Positions 26,375 through 36,690 of a stretch of 64,000 bases of DNA are shown here, piece by piece. The stretch is taken from positions 1,547,810 through 1,611,809 of the forward strand of contig NZ_KK073876.1 of assembly GCF_000585415.1 (NCBI RefSeq), in the 5' to 3' direction. Position numbers and translations under genes: made by a program. Every line of letters starts with the position of its first letter. Position 1 is the stretch's first letter. This DNA is from Sphingomonas jaspsi DSM 18422. GTDB lineage: Bacteria > Pseudomonadota > Alphaproteobacteria > Sphingomonadales > Sphingomonadaceae. The notes under the pieces are model-generated. The model saw nothing but the letters and a program-made list of their open reading frames with translations. It was not told where the DNA came from and did no database searches.

Positions 26375-27709
26375 ATGGGACGTAAGTTTTTCGGCACCGA
26401 CGGGATTCGCGGGCGCACCAACGTGGCGCCGATGACCGCGGAAATGGCGATGAAGGTCGGGCAGGCGGCCGGTGCACACTTCCTGCGCGGCGATCACCGC
26501 CATCGCGTGGTCATCGGCAAGGACACCCGCCTTTCAGGCTATATGATGGAATCGGCGATGGTCGCCGGCTTCACCTCGGTCGGCATGGACGTGGTCCTGC
26601 TGGGGCCGATGCCGACACCGGCGGTGGCGATGCTGACCAGGGAATTGCGCGCCGACATCGGCGTGATGATCAGCGCCAGCCACAACAAGTTCGCCGACAA
26701 TGGCATCAAGCTGTTCGGGCCTGACGGCTATAAGCTGAGCGATGCGGACGAGATGGCGATCGAGGCTCTGCTCGACGAGGGCACGGCGCTGGTCGATGCC
26801 GGCAAGATCGGACGTGCCAAGCGGATCGACGATGCGCGCGGCCGCTACATCCACTTTGCCAAGGACACCTTTCCGCACCAGCTTCGCCTCGACGGGCTGA
26901 AGGTGGTGGTCGATTGCGCCAACGGGGCCGCCTACCAGGTCGCGCCCGACGCGCTGTGGGAATTGGGCGCGGAAGTCATCGCCATCGGTACCAAGCCCAA
27001 CGGCACCAACATCAACGAAGGCTGCGGATCGACCGCGCCTTCCGCATTGCAGGAAACCGTCGTGGCGTCGGGCGCCCACGTCGGGCTGGCGCTGGACGGT
27101 GATGCGGACCGACTGATCGTGGTCGACGAAAAGGGCCAGCTGGTCGATGGCGACCAGTTGATGGCGCTGATCGCCACCTCGCAAAAGGCACGCGGCACGC
27201 TGAAGGGCGGGGCGCTGGTCGCCACCGTGATGTCCAACCTTGGCCTGGAACGCTATCTGGATAGTCAGGGTATCGGCATGCTGCGCACGTCGGTCGGCGA
27301 CCGCTATGTGCTGGAAGCGATGCGCGAACATGGCTGCAATGTCGGCGGCGAACAGTCGGGGCATATCATCCTGAGCGACCATGCGACGACCGGCGACGGG
27401 CTGGTCGCAGGCTTGCAGGTGCTCGCCGCCCTCGTCGAAAGCGGCAAACCGGCGAGCGATGTGCTGCACCTGTTCGACCCGGTGCCGCAGTTGCTTAAGA
27501 ATGTGCGCTTTGCGGGCGGCGCGCCGCTCGACGACGCATCGGTCAAATCGGTGATCGCCGAGGCCGAGGGGGCCTTGAACGGTCGCGGCCGACTGGTGAT
27601 CCGCAAGTCGGGCACCGAACCGCTGATCCGCGTCATGGCCGAAGGCGACGATCCCCAGCTGGTCGAACAATGGGTCGACCGTATCTGCGAAGCAGTGGCG
27701 GCGGCATGA
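26375..27709 (+). CDS. glmM: phosphoglucosamine mutase
   Basis: The 444-residue enzyme converts glucosamine-6-phosphate to glucosamine-1-phosphate for UDP-GlcNAc, peptidoglycan and LPS. It has the phosphoserine loop [18 protein letters not shown], the Mg loop [14 protein letters not shown], the sugar loop [13 protein letters not shown] and the phosphate loop [12 protein letters not shown]. The N-terminus [13 protein letters not shown] is typical. TTAACCAT, resembling a CtrA half-site, lies at 26347-26354 upstream. It overlaps thiD by four bases. Confidence 0.96.
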   Translation: MGRKFFGTDGIRGRTNVAPMTAEMAMKVGQAAGAHFLRGDHRHRVVIGKDTRLSGYMMESAMVAGFTSVGMDVVLLGPMPTPAVAMLTRELRADIGVMISASHNKFADNGIKLFGPDGYKLSDADEMAIEALLDEGTALVDAGKIGRAKRIDDARGRYIHFAKDTFPHQLRLDGLKVVVDCANGAAYQVAPDALWELGAEVIAIGTKPNGTNINEGCGSTAPSALQETVVASGAHVGLALDGDADRLIVVDEKGQLVDGDQLMALIATSQKARGTLKGGALVATVMSNLGLERYLDSQGIGMLRTSVGDRYVLEAMREHGCNVGGEQSGHIILSDHATTGDGLVAGLQVLAALVESGKPASDVLHLFDPVPQLLKNVRFAGGAPLDDASVKSVIAEAEGALNGRGRLVIRKSGTEPLIRVMAEGDDPQLVEQWVDRICEAVAAA

Positions 27710-28962
27710 AGACGCCGCGCATCCTGATCATCGCCGGGTCGGACAGCGGCGGTGGCGCCGGTATCCAGGCCGATATCAAGACGATCACGATGCTGGGCGG
27801 GCATGCGATGACCGCGATTACCGCGGTGACTGCCCAAAACACGCAAGGCGTGACCGCGGTCCATGCGGTGCCGACCGAGACGGTGCTGGCGCAAATCGAC
27901 GCGGTGGTCGCCGATATCGGCGTCGACGCCGTCAAGATCGGGATGATCGGGTCGCCCTTCACTGCCCTGCACATCGCCGCGCGGCTGGAGGCGCTGGAAG
28001 GGGTGCCGATCGTGTTCGACCCGGTGATGGTCGCGACCAGCGGGGCGAGCCTAGCCGACGACGGCACTATCGCTGCCTTCGGCAAGCTGATGGACGCCGC
28101 GACGCTGGCGACCCCTAATATGCCGGAATTAAAGCGGCTAACCGGCGAGGATGACGAGGTCAGCGGCGCGTTCAAGCTGGTGTCGCGTCATGGCTGCGCG
28201 GTGCTGATCAAGGGCGGTCACGAAGAAGGCGCGGCGCTGGCCGATGCTTTGGTCGAGGATGACAATATCACCAGCTGGCAGGGTTCGCGGATCGACACGA
28301 CCAGCACCCATGGCACCGGCTGCACGCTCGCAAGCGCGATCGCCTTCTATCTTGGCGCTGGCCTGCCGCTGGCGCAGGCGGTCGAGCGCGGCCGCCTGTT
28401 CGTGCGCATGGCGCTGCACGAAGCAGCCGGGCTGGGCCACGGTCACGGCCCGCTCGGCCAGCAGAATGTGCGGATGGACACCGGCCTTGGCCTGCGGCTC
28501 AACCAGGTGACGGTGACCGGCAAGGACTATGCCAAGATGGTCGCCTTCTACCGCAAGCTTGGCCTCAAGCAGATCGTCGACAGCGAGGAAAATCTTTACG
28601 CCCGCTTTGAGGCCGGGGCGACGACCTTTTCGATCCAGTGCGATCCCGAGGCCGAAATCGGCGATACCGTCGCGGTCTATTTCGAATGCGACGATTTGGA
28701 CGAGCGGGTCGAGCAGCTCGCGCGCAGCGGCATTCCGTTCGAACATGGCCCGCGCAACCAGCCGTGGATGTGGCGCGAGGCACGGCTGCGCGACCCGTCG
28801 GGCAACACCATTTTCCTCTACAAGGCGGGCGAGGCACGCCGTTTCCCGCCGTGGCGGATCGACGATAGCGAGCTCCCGGAACCGGCTGCGCCTGCTCCGC
28901 CGAGCCTGGAAGAGCTGCGCAGCGGCCCGACGCTCAGCAAGAAGCCACGCGAGCTGTCGTGA
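27706..28962 (+). CDS. thiD: HMP/HMP-phosphate kinase ThiD fused to a VOC (glyoxalase-fold) domain
   Basis: The 418-residue protein has a normal ThiD kinase in residues 1-260 ([39 protein letters not shown] and the anion hole [14 protein letters not shown]), phosphorylating hydroxymethylpyrimidine and its phosphate for thiamine. A second domain (about residues 265-385) has the VOC pattern: [33 protein letters not shown] and [13 protein letters not shown]. The C-terminus is a Pro-rich tail. ATG 27706 overlaps the glmM stop. No frame break separates the domains. Confidence 0.88.
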   Translation: MKTPRILIIAGSDSGGGAGIQADIKTITMLGGHAMTAITAVTAQNTQGVTAVHAVPTETVLAQIDAVVADIGVDAVKIGMIGSPFTALHIAARLEALEGVPIVFDPVMVATSGASLADDGTIAAFGKLMDAATLATPNMPELKRLTGEDDEVSGAFKLVSRHGCAVLIKGGHEEGAALADALVEDDNITSWQGSRIDTTSTHGTGCTLASAIAFYLGAGLPLAQAVERGRLFVRMALHEAAGLGHGHGPLGQQNVRMDTGLGLRLNQVTVTGKDYAKMVAFYRKLGLKQIVDSEENLYARFEAGATTFSIQCDPEAEIGDTVAVYFECDDLDERVEQLARSGIPFEHGPRNQPWMWREARLRDPSGNTIFLYKAGEARRFPPWRIDDSELPEPAAPAPPSLEELRSGPTLSKKPRELS

Positions 28963-29540
28963 TCGGCGGCGTCGACGAGGCGGGCAGGGGGCCACTGGCA
29001 GGGCCGGTGGTCGCGGCCGCCGTCATCCTGTGCGGCAAGGAAATCCGTGGCCTCGCCGACAGCAAAGTGCTGAAAGCCGCGGACCGGGCGAAACTGGCCG
29101 CGCGCATCCGAGAACGTTGCCATGTCGGGATCGGCATTGCGTCGGTCGAGGAGATCGACGCGATCAACATTTTCCAGGCGACGATGCTCGCCATGACCCG
29201 CGCCGCCGAAGCGCTGTGCGCGGTCGTCGGCTGCGATCCGGTTGAATTGCTGATTGACGGTAACATGACGCCCGCAGGCCGCAACACAGGTTGGCGCTGG
29301 CCGGCTCGGGCTATCGTCGGCGGCGATGCCAAGGAGCGCTGCATCTCGGCAGCGTCGATCGTAGCCAAGGAACATCGCGACGCGATCATGCTGGCAGAGC
29401 ATCAGCGCCACCCTCACTATGGCTTCGACCGACACAAGGGATATGGCACGCCCGACCATCTGTCGGCATTGCGGACCCACGGACCGAGTCCGCTGCATCG
29501 CCGCAGTTTCGCGCCGGTGGCCCAGCTTACGCTTTTCTGA
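28959..29540 (+). CDS. rnhB: ribonuclease HII
   Basis: The 193-residue enzyme cleaves RNA in RNA-DNA hybrids and removes misincorporated ribonucleotides. The catalytic start [18 protein letters not shown] supplies Asp and Glu; LLIDGNMTP and AASIVAKEHRD complete the acidic site. The GTG start overlaps the thiD stop by four bases. The C-terminus HYGFDRHKGYGTPDHL is typical. It closes the glmM-thiD-rnhB operon, and the 195-bp region after it holds the ccrM promoter. Confidence 0.94.
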   Translation: MIGGVDEAGRGPLAGPVVAAAVILCGKEIRGLADSKVLKAADRAKLAARIRERCHVGIGIASVEEIDAINIFQATMLAMTRAAEALCAVVGCDPVELLIDGNMTPAGRNTGWRWPARAIVGGDAKERCISAASIVAKEHRDAIMLAEHQRHPHYGFDRHKGYGTPDHLSALRTHGPSPLHRRSFAPVAQLTLF

Positions 29541-29548
29541 AGCCGACT

Positions 29549-30869
<1,321 letters not shown>

Positions 30870-30875
30870 GAGGCC

Positions 30876-31949
30876 ATGCGCACGCTTATCCGCCCAACGG
30901 GCTTCGTCGATTCCCCCTTCGGCCACGACGGCAAGGTCGCGCGGCTGGCTGGCGGGCTCAACTGGTTCGGCCTCGTCGAGCTGATCCGCGTCGAGGGCAA
31001 TTGCCGGACGGGCCGCGAAATCGTGCCCGTAGAGGGGATCGAGCAACGATTGGACGAGCGGATGGCGTCCGATTGGTCGCGGCTAATCTCGGTCCGGGCG
31101 CCGCTGCAATTGCGCGAGCGGACGGTCCGGCTGGACCAGCCGCAGGTGATGGGCATCGTCAACGCGACGCCCGACAGCTTTTCCGACGGGGGCCAGCATG
31201 GCGATGCCGATGGCGCGGCGGAGGCCGGCGCCCGCATGGCTGCAGAGGGCGCCGCGATCGTCGATGTCGGCGGTGAATCCACCCGACCTGGCGCGCGAGA
31301 GGTGTGGGAGGGCGACGAGATAGAGCGCGTCCGGCCCGTCATCCAGAAGCTTGCGGCCAGCGGAACCGCCATCTCGATCGATACGCGCAAGTCGGGCGTG
31401 ATGCGCGCGGCGATCGACGCAGGCGCCGCCTTGGTCAACGACGTATCGGCCCTGCTGTGGGACCCGAATGCCGCCGAACTCGTCGCGGCGGCGGGCGTTC
31501 CGGTAGTGCTGATGCATCATCAGGGCGACCCGCAGACCATGCAGGACGCACCGCGCTATGACGACGCGCTGGTCGAGATATACCTATGGCTCGAAGAGCG
31601 GATCGCCGCGGTGGAAGCCGCCGGGATTTCGCGGAGCAAGATCCTCGTCGATCCGGGCATCGGCTTCGGCAAGTCGGTCGCGCACAATCTTGAGCTGCTC
31701 AACGGCCTGGCCTTGTTTCACGGGCTCGGTTGCCCGGTCGTGCTGGGGGCCAGCCGCAAGCGGGTGATCGGCGCGCTGGCCGGTGAAGCGCCGGCCGACG
31801 CGCGGCTGCCCGGCAGCATCGCGCTGGCGCTGAAGGCGGTTGAGCAAGGCGCGCAAATTGTCCGCGTCCATGACGTTCCGGAGACGGTTCAGGCGCTGAA
31901 GGTCTGGCGCGGCCTCAGGGATGCGGCGCTGAGCCCGCGGCTGGCTTAG
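30876..31949 (+). CDS. folP: dihydropteroate synthase
   Basis: The enzyme joins p-aminobenzoate to dihydropterin pyrophosphate in folate synthesis. Motifs are MGIVNATPDSFSDGG, VDVGGESTRPGA, ISIDTRKSGVM, VLMHHQGDPQTMQ, LVDPGIGFGKS and LGASRKRVIG. At 357 residues it is longer than the usual 270-290; the first 85 or so residues are an N-terminal extension of unknown use preceding the TIM barrel. It starts six bases after ccrM with AAGAGG as ribosome site, so co-transcription with ccrM is likely. The 3' end overlaps a convergent gene by 35 bases. Confidence 0.93.
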   Translation: MRTLIRPTGFVDSPFGHDGKVARLAGGLNWFGLVELIRVEGNCRTGREIVPVEGIEQRLDERMASDWSRLISVRAPLQLRERTVRLDQPQVMGIVNATPDSFSDGGQHGDADGAAEAGARMAAEGAAIVDVGGESTRPGAREVWEGDEIERVRPVIQKLAASGTAISIDTRKSGVMRAAIDAGAALVNDVSALLWDPNAAELVAAAGVPVVLMHHQGDPQTMQDAPRYDDALVEIYLWLEERIAAVEAAGISRSKILVDPGIGFGKSVAHNLELLNGLALFHGLGCPVVLGASRKRVIGALAGEAPADARLPGSIALALKAVEQGAQIVRVHDVPETVQALKVWRGLRDAALSPRLA

Positions 31950-32655
31950 TCACCACGATCATCGGCCCGAGGTCTGTGAAATTGTCGAGCCGGTTGCCGG
32001 CCGGTTCCCACAGCGAACTCACCGATCCATCGAGGTAAAGCGCGTTTTCCATGTGCAGCCGGTCGCGCATGAAGCGGGCAAGGCGACCGAAGGAGACGGC
32101 GTCATCGCTGATGACGAACCGCGGCGTTCCGTCCGGCGCGATGCCGACGGCATTGCGGATGTAATGCGACGCGCCGTCTGGATCGATCTTGGGGTGCAAG
32201 GCGCCATCGATCAGCAACAACGGCCCGCTTTGGGTGGCATAGGCGATATTGCCGTCGTCCTTGTATCGGTCGGACGGGACGATGCCGACCGATCGGTCGC
32301 GACGTATCAAGAACACGCCGTTCGGCAGCAGGTGGAAGTTGCCGAAGCCGCGCCGACGGTTGATGGGCTGCCGCTGCTTGCCGTCGATCACCAGCAAGCC
32401 GATCGCACCGCCGCTTTCGTCGAACATCCCGCCGTTCATCGCGAACAGGACGGTGCTAGGGTCGACCTCCAGCTCCGTCAGGCGGCGTTTGCCGGACGCG
32501 ATCGACACCCGTCCGTCGCCGGGATCGCAGATCGTGAAGCGGCTGCCTTCGAATTGTTCGATCGAGCAGGGCGAAGGAGGCTGGACGACCGACTGGTCGG
32601 CAGCCCCCTCGCAGCCGGCGAGGGTGAAAAGGACGATCGCGAGGACATGACGCAT
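31915..32655 (-). CDS. phosphodiester glycosidase family (NAGPA-like) lipoprotein
   Basis: The 246-residue protein has a lipoprotein signal (VLAIVLFTLAGCEG), so it is likely membrane-anchored in the periplasm. The NAGPA/DUF2233 fold is suggested by FAMNGGMFDESGGAIGL, TQSGPLLLIDG, RNAVGIAPDG and ALYLDGSVSSLW. Relatives hydrolyse phosphodiester-linked sugars, and some act in cell-wall polymer turnover; the substrate here is unknown. Its coding end overlaps folP on the other strand. Confidence 0.8.
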   Translation of the reverse strand: MRHVLAIVLFTLAGCEGAADQSVVQPPSPCSIEQFEGSRFTICDPGDGRVSIASGKRRLTELEVDPSTVLFAMNGGMFDESGGAIGLLVIDGKQRQPINRRRGFGNFHLLPNGVFLIRRDRSVGIVPSDRYKDDGNIAYATQSGPLLLIDGALHPKIDPDGASHYIRNAVGIAPDGTPRFVISDDAVSFGRLARFMRDRLHMENALYLDGSVSSLWEPAGNRLDNFTDLGPMIVVTKPAAGSAPHP

Positions 32656-32700
32656 CGCGCCAGCCTGAACGCCCAGCCTCCGTCTGTCGAGCGCTAAGGC

Positions 32701-33474
32701 TTAGCGGACGCCGTGTTGAGCGAGGAAGTCGATCACGTCCTGGCGTTCGTCGTCCGGCAGGTCGTCGAAGCTCATCATCTGCGCCACGCTGCTGGTCGGG
32801 ATGTCGCGCGGGTTCCAGTCGATTCGACCTTCGCCGTGCAAGTCCGTCAGTCGTTCCTTCAACCGCTCGCAGTCCCAGCTGTCGTCAAAGCCGTGGGCCA
32901 TCGGCGGATAGTCGCCGGCGTCGAACCGCCGACCGACCATCGCGGCGATCCTGGTCACCGCCTGGTCGAAGTCGCTCTGCGGTTCATCGTCGCCCCAAGG
33001 GAAGTAATCCTCATTCGATGCGGTCAGCCACAGCACGCCTGCGGCGACGCCCGGATCTAGATCGGGCTGCTGGACGAGGAATTCCATGACCTTGAGATCA
33101 TGTTCCCAGTTCCAATATTGCGCGACCAAATTGCGGCTTGCCGCGCTCCGCTGCGACAACCAGCCAACCGCTTCTTCCCAGTGCATCGGATCGACTTCCG
33201 ATGGGGGCGGAGTAAAAGAAGGAAGTTCGGAATCCAGCGCCGCAAAGTCTGTCGGCTCCTGCTGCGACATCAGCACCTCGGCGACCGGCGCAATGTTCGG
33301 GCTGAGTACCGCACTGGTGTCCGGCTGCTGTTGCCGGGCGTGGTACGTCTCATTTTCGCGCGCAATTTCGGCTTCGCGGAACGCGCTGGCGGAAAAGGTG
33401 CGGTTACGCGTGGGAAGCTCGCTGACTTCTTCGGCCTTGCCGCCCTTGCTGAAGATGTTTTGCAAAAAGCCCAT
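32701..33474 (-). CDS. hypothetical protein, DUF4274-like C-terminal half
   Basis: The 257-residue soluble protein has a low-complexity Gln/Pro/Glu-rich N-terminal half (residues 1-95) and a folded acidic C-terminal half. The stretch LKVMEFLVQQPDLDPGVAAG followed by SNEDYFPWGDDEPQ recalls DUF4274, though I am not certain. No catalytic motif is evident. It lies 21 bases downstream of the NtrC-family regulator on the same strand, so the two probably form an operon. Confidence 0.65.
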   Translation of the reverse strand: MGFLQNIFSKGGKAEEVSELPTRNRTFSASAFREAEIARENETYHARQQQPDTSAVLSPNIAPVAEVLMSQQEPTDFAALDSELPSFTPPPSEVDPMHWEEAVGWLSQRSAASRNLVAQYWNWEHDLKVMEFLVQQPDLDPGVAAGVLWLTASNEDYFPWGDDEPQSDFDQAVTRIAAMVGRRFDAGDYPPMAHGFDDSWDCERLKERLTDLHGEGRIDWNPRDIPTSSVAQMMSFDDLPDDERQDVIDFLAQHGVR

Positions 33475-33495
33475 CTTGAGTCTCCAAATTCCCGT

Positions 33496-34932
33496 TCAGG
33501 CTGCGGTGTCGATGCCAAGCTCGCCGAGCTTGCGGTAAAGGGTCGATCGGCCGATGCCGAGGCGTCGCGCCACTTCGGTCATGCGGCCGCGGTAATGGCC
33601 GATCGCAAGACGGATGAGATCGGCTTCGATTTCGTCGAGGGTGCGAAGATGGCCATCCTGGCGAAACAGCGTCACTTGCGGACCACCCGATACCGCCGCG
33701 TCGGTCGATGCCTGACCGATATCCGGCGAAACGTCGCTCCGCCGCCCGCTGAAGCGCGACTGGACGGCGATATGCGGGAAGTCTTCGGCGGTCAGCGCCT
33801 GGCCGTCGGCCTGCAACGCGGCGCGAAACAGCACGCCGGCAAGCTGGCGCACATTGCCCGGCCAGCCATAGCGCATCAGGACGCCCAGCGCGTCGTTGCC
33901 GATCGACATGGCCTTCATGCCCGGCTCATTCGCGAAGCGCGTGAGCAGGTGGCGCGCCAAGGCAGGGATGTCGCCGCTGCGGTCGCGCAGGGGGGGCAGG
34001 TTGACGACCGTGGTGCCGATGCGTTCGGCAAGCCCGCCGTGAAAGTCGCCCGGAAGGGCCCGGCTGCTGGTCGCGACGATGCGGATGTCGACCGAATGCG
34101 ATCCATTGCAGCCGACCGGGCGAACTTCGCCCGTGGCCAGCACACGATCCAGCTTGGCCTGCGTTTCCTTGGGCAGTTCGCCGACTTCGTCGAGGATCAG
34201 GGTGCCGCCGTCGGCCTCGACCAGCTTGCCGACCTTCTCCGAAAAGGCGCCCGGGAAGGCGCCGGGCACATGGCCGAACAATTCGCTTTCGATGATGTTG
34301 GCCGCAACCGCCTTGCAGTCCACGACCATCAACGGCCCGCGGGCGCGGAGGCTGGCGTGGTGGATCGCCCGGGCGAAAGTTTCCTTGCCGGTACCGGCTT
34401 CGCCGACGATCAGGATCGGCAAGCGGTTGCGCGCTGCCTTTGCCGCGATCGCCTGCGCCGACCGGAAGTCCGGCGAGGCGCCGACCAGCTCTTCCAACGC
34501 CAAGACGGGCGCCAGCTTTTCCGACAACGGCGCCAGTTCGCCATTGGGGCGACGTCGATCTGCATGGATCTGGAGGGCCTCAAGCAGGCGTTCGGGCGCG
34601 ACTGGCTTGGCGAGATAGTCCGATGCCCCGGCCCGCATCGCTTCGACCGCGAGCGCGACCGACCCGCCTTCGGCAAGGACGATAATCGGCAGGGCCGCAC
34701 GGCAGGTGCGCAGCGCCTTAAGCAGGTCTGGCCCGTCGATTTCGTCCCAGCTCGAGAGGATTGCGGCCTGCACTTCGCGGCCATGCGGGCCCTGCAACAG
34801 GCCGACCGCACTCTCCGAACAGGCTGCGCCGACCGTCGTCCAGCCAGCGCGCGATGCGACCGCTGAAAGCTGCCGACGCTCGTTGGCATCGGCATCCACC
34901 AGCAGCAGCGATCGAAGATTTTCCTCGCGCAT
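33496..34932 (-). CDS. NtrC-family regulator with atypical receiver and GAFPGA loop
   Basis: The 478-residue protein has a receiver-like domain (1-120), an AAA+ domain (about 145-375: Walker A GEAGTGKETFA, Walker B GTLILDEVGEL, YGWPGNVRQLAG) and a Fis-type helix-turn-helix (MTEVARRLGIGRSTLYRKLG). The usual phosphoacceptor Asp is replaced (AAILSSWDEIDG), so phosphorylation is doubtful. The sigma-54 contact loop reads GAFPGA, not GAFTGA. ATG 34932 follows GGAG by 6 bases; ATG 34944 is an alternative. It resembles FlbD-like or degenerate enhancer-binding proteins. Confidence 0.85.
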   Translation of the reverse strand: MREENLRSLLLVDADANERRQLSAVASRAGWTTVGAACSESAVGLLQGPHGREVQAAILSSWDEIDGPDLLKALRTCRAALPIIVLAEGGSVALAVEAMRAGASDYLAKPVAPERLLEALQIHADRRRPNGELAPLSEKLAPVLALEELVGASPDFRSAQAIAAKAARNRLPILIVGEAGTGKETFARAIHHASLRARGPLMVVDCKAVAANIIESELFGHVPGAFPGAFSEKVGKLVEADGGTLILDEVGELPKETQAKLDRVLATGEVRPVGCNGSHSVDIRIVATSSRALPGDFHGGLAERIGTTVVNLPPLRDRSGDIPALARHLLTRFANEPGMKAMSIGNDALGVLMRYGWPGNVRQLAGVLFRAALQADGQALTAEDFPHIAVQSRFSGRRSDVSPDIGQASTDAAVSGGPQVTLFRQDGHLRTLDEIEADLIRLAIGHYRGRMTEVARRLGIGRSTLYRKLGELGIDTAA

Positions 34933-35067
34933 TCCCAACTCCATTCGCGCCCCAGCTTAGGGGCAATGGGTAAAGGCGAGCTTAAGCGCGTTGAAAAAGG
35001 CGCTTGGGCGGCGCGAATAGGCTTGTTAAGACGACGGCGAAGACCAACCGTTTTTCGAAGGAATACG

Positions 35068-35220
35068 ATGATGGCCGACACCAAGGCCCACCCGACCGCC
35101 ACCGAAATGGATTACCCCGCCCACGAACGCAATTACAGCGGTTTCCTGACCCTGCTGAAGTGGGGCACGATCGCGTCGGCGCTGATCGCCGCCCTCGTCA
35201 TTTACATCATCAGCAACTAG
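35068..35220 (+). CDS. aa3-type cytochrome c oxidase subunit IV
   Basis: This 50-residue protein has one C-terminal transmembrane helix (GFLTLLKWGTIASALIAALV) after a short polar N-terminus with MDYPAHERNYSGF, the pattern of the small bacterial subunit IV of aa3 oxidases, a non-catalytic peripheral subunit. AAGGA lies 6 bases before ATG 35068. It ends 8 bases before pntAA, a gene order I recall from other sphingomonads. The large oxidase subunits are not in this window. Confidence 0.85.
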   Translation: MMADTKAHPTATEMDYPAHERNYSGFLTLLKWGTIASALIAALVIYIISN

Positions 35221-35228
35221 GTCCGCGC

Positions 35229-36356
35229 TTGAAGATCGCTGTCCTGAAGGAAGGCGGGTCGGAAACCCGCGTCGCCGCCATTCCTGAAACGGTGAAGAAA
35301 TTCACCGGCCTCGGCGCGAGCGTCGCCGTGGAGTCAGGAGCAGGACAGCAAGCCGGCATAGCGGATGACGAATTTGCGTCCGCTGGCGCCGAGCTGGGCG
35401 ATCGAAAGGCGGTCCTCAAGGACGCCGACATCATCCTTTGCGTGTCGGGACCCGACCCGGCCGGCCTGTCAGGTGCTAGGAAGGGCGCGCTGCTGGTCGG
35501 CGCGCTCGACCCGGTCCGCCGGACCGACGCGATCCGCGGCTACGCCGATGCGGGGCTTGAGGCGCTGGCGATGGAATGGATGCCCCGGATCACCCGGGCG
35601 CAGTCGATGGACATCCTGTCGTCGCAGTCCAACCTTGCGGGATACAAGGCGGTCGTCGACGCTGCATCGATCTACGGCCGCGCCTTTCCGATGATGATGA
35701 CGGCCGCAGGCACGGTCAGCCCGGCCAAGCTGTTCGTGATGGGGGTCGGTGTCGCGGGCCTTCAGGCAATCGCCACCGGTCGTCGCCTGGGCGCACAGGT
35801 CAGCGCGACCGACGTCCGCTCGGCAACCCGCGAACAAATCCAGTCTCTTGGCGCCAAGCCGATCTTTGTCGAAGGCGTGGCTGGCATCGAGGGTGAAGGG
35901 CAGGGCGGCTATGCCGGCGAAACCAGTCCGGAATATCAGAAGGCGCAGGCTGAACTGGTCAGCAGCCATATCGCCAAGCAGGACATCGTCATCACGACCG
36001 CGCTTATTCCCGGTCGTGCGGCACCGCGACTGATCAGCGATGCGCAACTTGCAACGATGCGTCCCGGAAGCGTCATCGTAGACCTTGCCGCCGAGGCTGG
36101 CGGCAATGTCGAAGGGTGCGCGGCAGGCGAGATCGTCGAGCGCCACGGCGTGAAAATCGTCGGTGCCGTCCAGCTCTCACGGACGCTCGCCGCCGACGCC
36201 TCCGCCTTGTTCGCCCGCAACCTGACCAACTTCCTGACCGCCTTCTGGGACAAGGACCAGTCGGCGCCGGTCTTCCCGGACGACGACGAAATCGTTTCCG
36301 CGATCCGTTTGAGTCGCGATGGACGAATCGTGAACGACCGCCTGATCCAGGCCTAA
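35229..36356 (+). CDS. pntAA: NAD(P) transhydrogenase subunit alpha, NAD-binding part
   Basis: The 375-residue cytoplasmic dI subunit binds NAD(H) in the proton-translocating transhydrogenase, which uses the proton gradient to make NADPH from NADH. The start MKIAVLKEGGSETRVA (TTG codon), RITRAQSMDILSSQSNLAGY, LFVMGVGVAGLQAIATGRRLG and ITTALIPGRAAPRL are characteristic. The membrane part is a separate gene (pntAB), as in other alphaproteobacteria. Here pntAB is nearly 2.8 kb away, past two minus-strand genes. Confidence 0.92.
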   Translation: MKIAVLKEGGSETRVAAIPETVKKFTGLGASVAVESGAGQQAGIADDEFASAGAELGDRKAVLKDADIILCVSGPDPAGLSGARKGALLVGALDPVRRTDAIRGYADAGLEALAMEWMPRITRAQSMDILSSQSNLAGYKAVVDAASIYGRAFPMMMTAAGTVSPAKLFVMGVGVAGLQAIATGRRLGAQVSATDVRSATREQIQSLGAKPIFVEGVAGIEGEGQGGYAGETSPEYQKAQAELVSSHIAKQDIVITTALIPGRAAPRLISDAQLATMRPGSVIVDLAAEAGGNVEGCAAGEIVERHGVKIVGAVQLSRTLAADASALFARNLTNFLTAFWDKDQSAPVFPDDDEIVSAIRLSRDGRIVNDRLIQA

Positions 36357-36491
36357 AGCCAGACACCGCTTTGCGCACAAAAAGGGCCGGCGGAGCATCA
36401 CGCCCGACCAGCCCGATCGATAACTTCGCTGTCTATAAACAACCAACTACGACCTGCGCCGAGCCGCAGATCGTATTGATTTCAAACATTA

Positions 36492-36514
36492 AAAGCCGGG
36501 AGCGGCCCGGCTTT
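36492..36514 (-). terminator. intrinsic terminator of the minus-strand small ORF
   Basis: A perfect 9-bp stem, AAAGCCGGG (36492-36500) with CCCGGCTTT (36506-36514), encloses a 5-base loop. Read on the minus strand it ends in CCCGGCTTTT, a standard rho-independent terminator just after the 28-codon ORF. It could also act in the other direction for pntAA. Confidence 0.75.
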
Positions 36515-36519
36515 AATGC

Positions 36520-36606
36520 TTAGCCGCGACTGCCAGCGCCGTCCCAGCCACCGCCGAAGAGCCAGGTCCAGAGACCGGTTTTCGACTGGGTCTTTTTCGT
36601 CTTCAT
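36520..36606 (-). CDS. unrecognised 28-residue basic, Trp/Gly-rich protein
   Basis: This minus-strand ORF starts with ATG 36606 and encodes a Lys/Thr/Ser N-terminus (MKTKKTQSKTG) followed by LWTWLFGGGWDGAGSRG. It is framed like a real gene: an intrinsic terminator begins 6 bases after the stop, and a CtrA-like box and AT-rich promoter region lie upstream. The ribosome site is modest (GGGGA). The mix of basic head and Trp-rich hydrophobic tail suggests a membrane-surface peptide. I know no family for it. Confidence 0.5.
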   Translation of the reverse strand: MKTKKTQSKTGLWTWLFGGGWDGAGSRG

Positions 36607-36671
36607 GGTCGTCCCCTGTCAAAGCACGGCAAGACGTGCCGCTGAGGGGACATTAACCTTAATCGAAATGG

Positions 36672-36686
36672 TTAGCAACTCGTTAA
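36672..36686 (-). promoter_or_regulatory. CtrA-like box upstream of the 28-residue ORF
   Basis: On the minus strand TTAA-N7-CTAA (plus strand TTAG, seven bases, TTAA) lies 66 bases before the small ORF's start, one mismatch from the CtrA consensus. Another TTAA-rich block (TTAACCTTAA) sits between it and the ORF. It may drive the small gene; no binding evidence exists. Confidence 0.4.
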
Positions 36687-36690
36687 CTAT

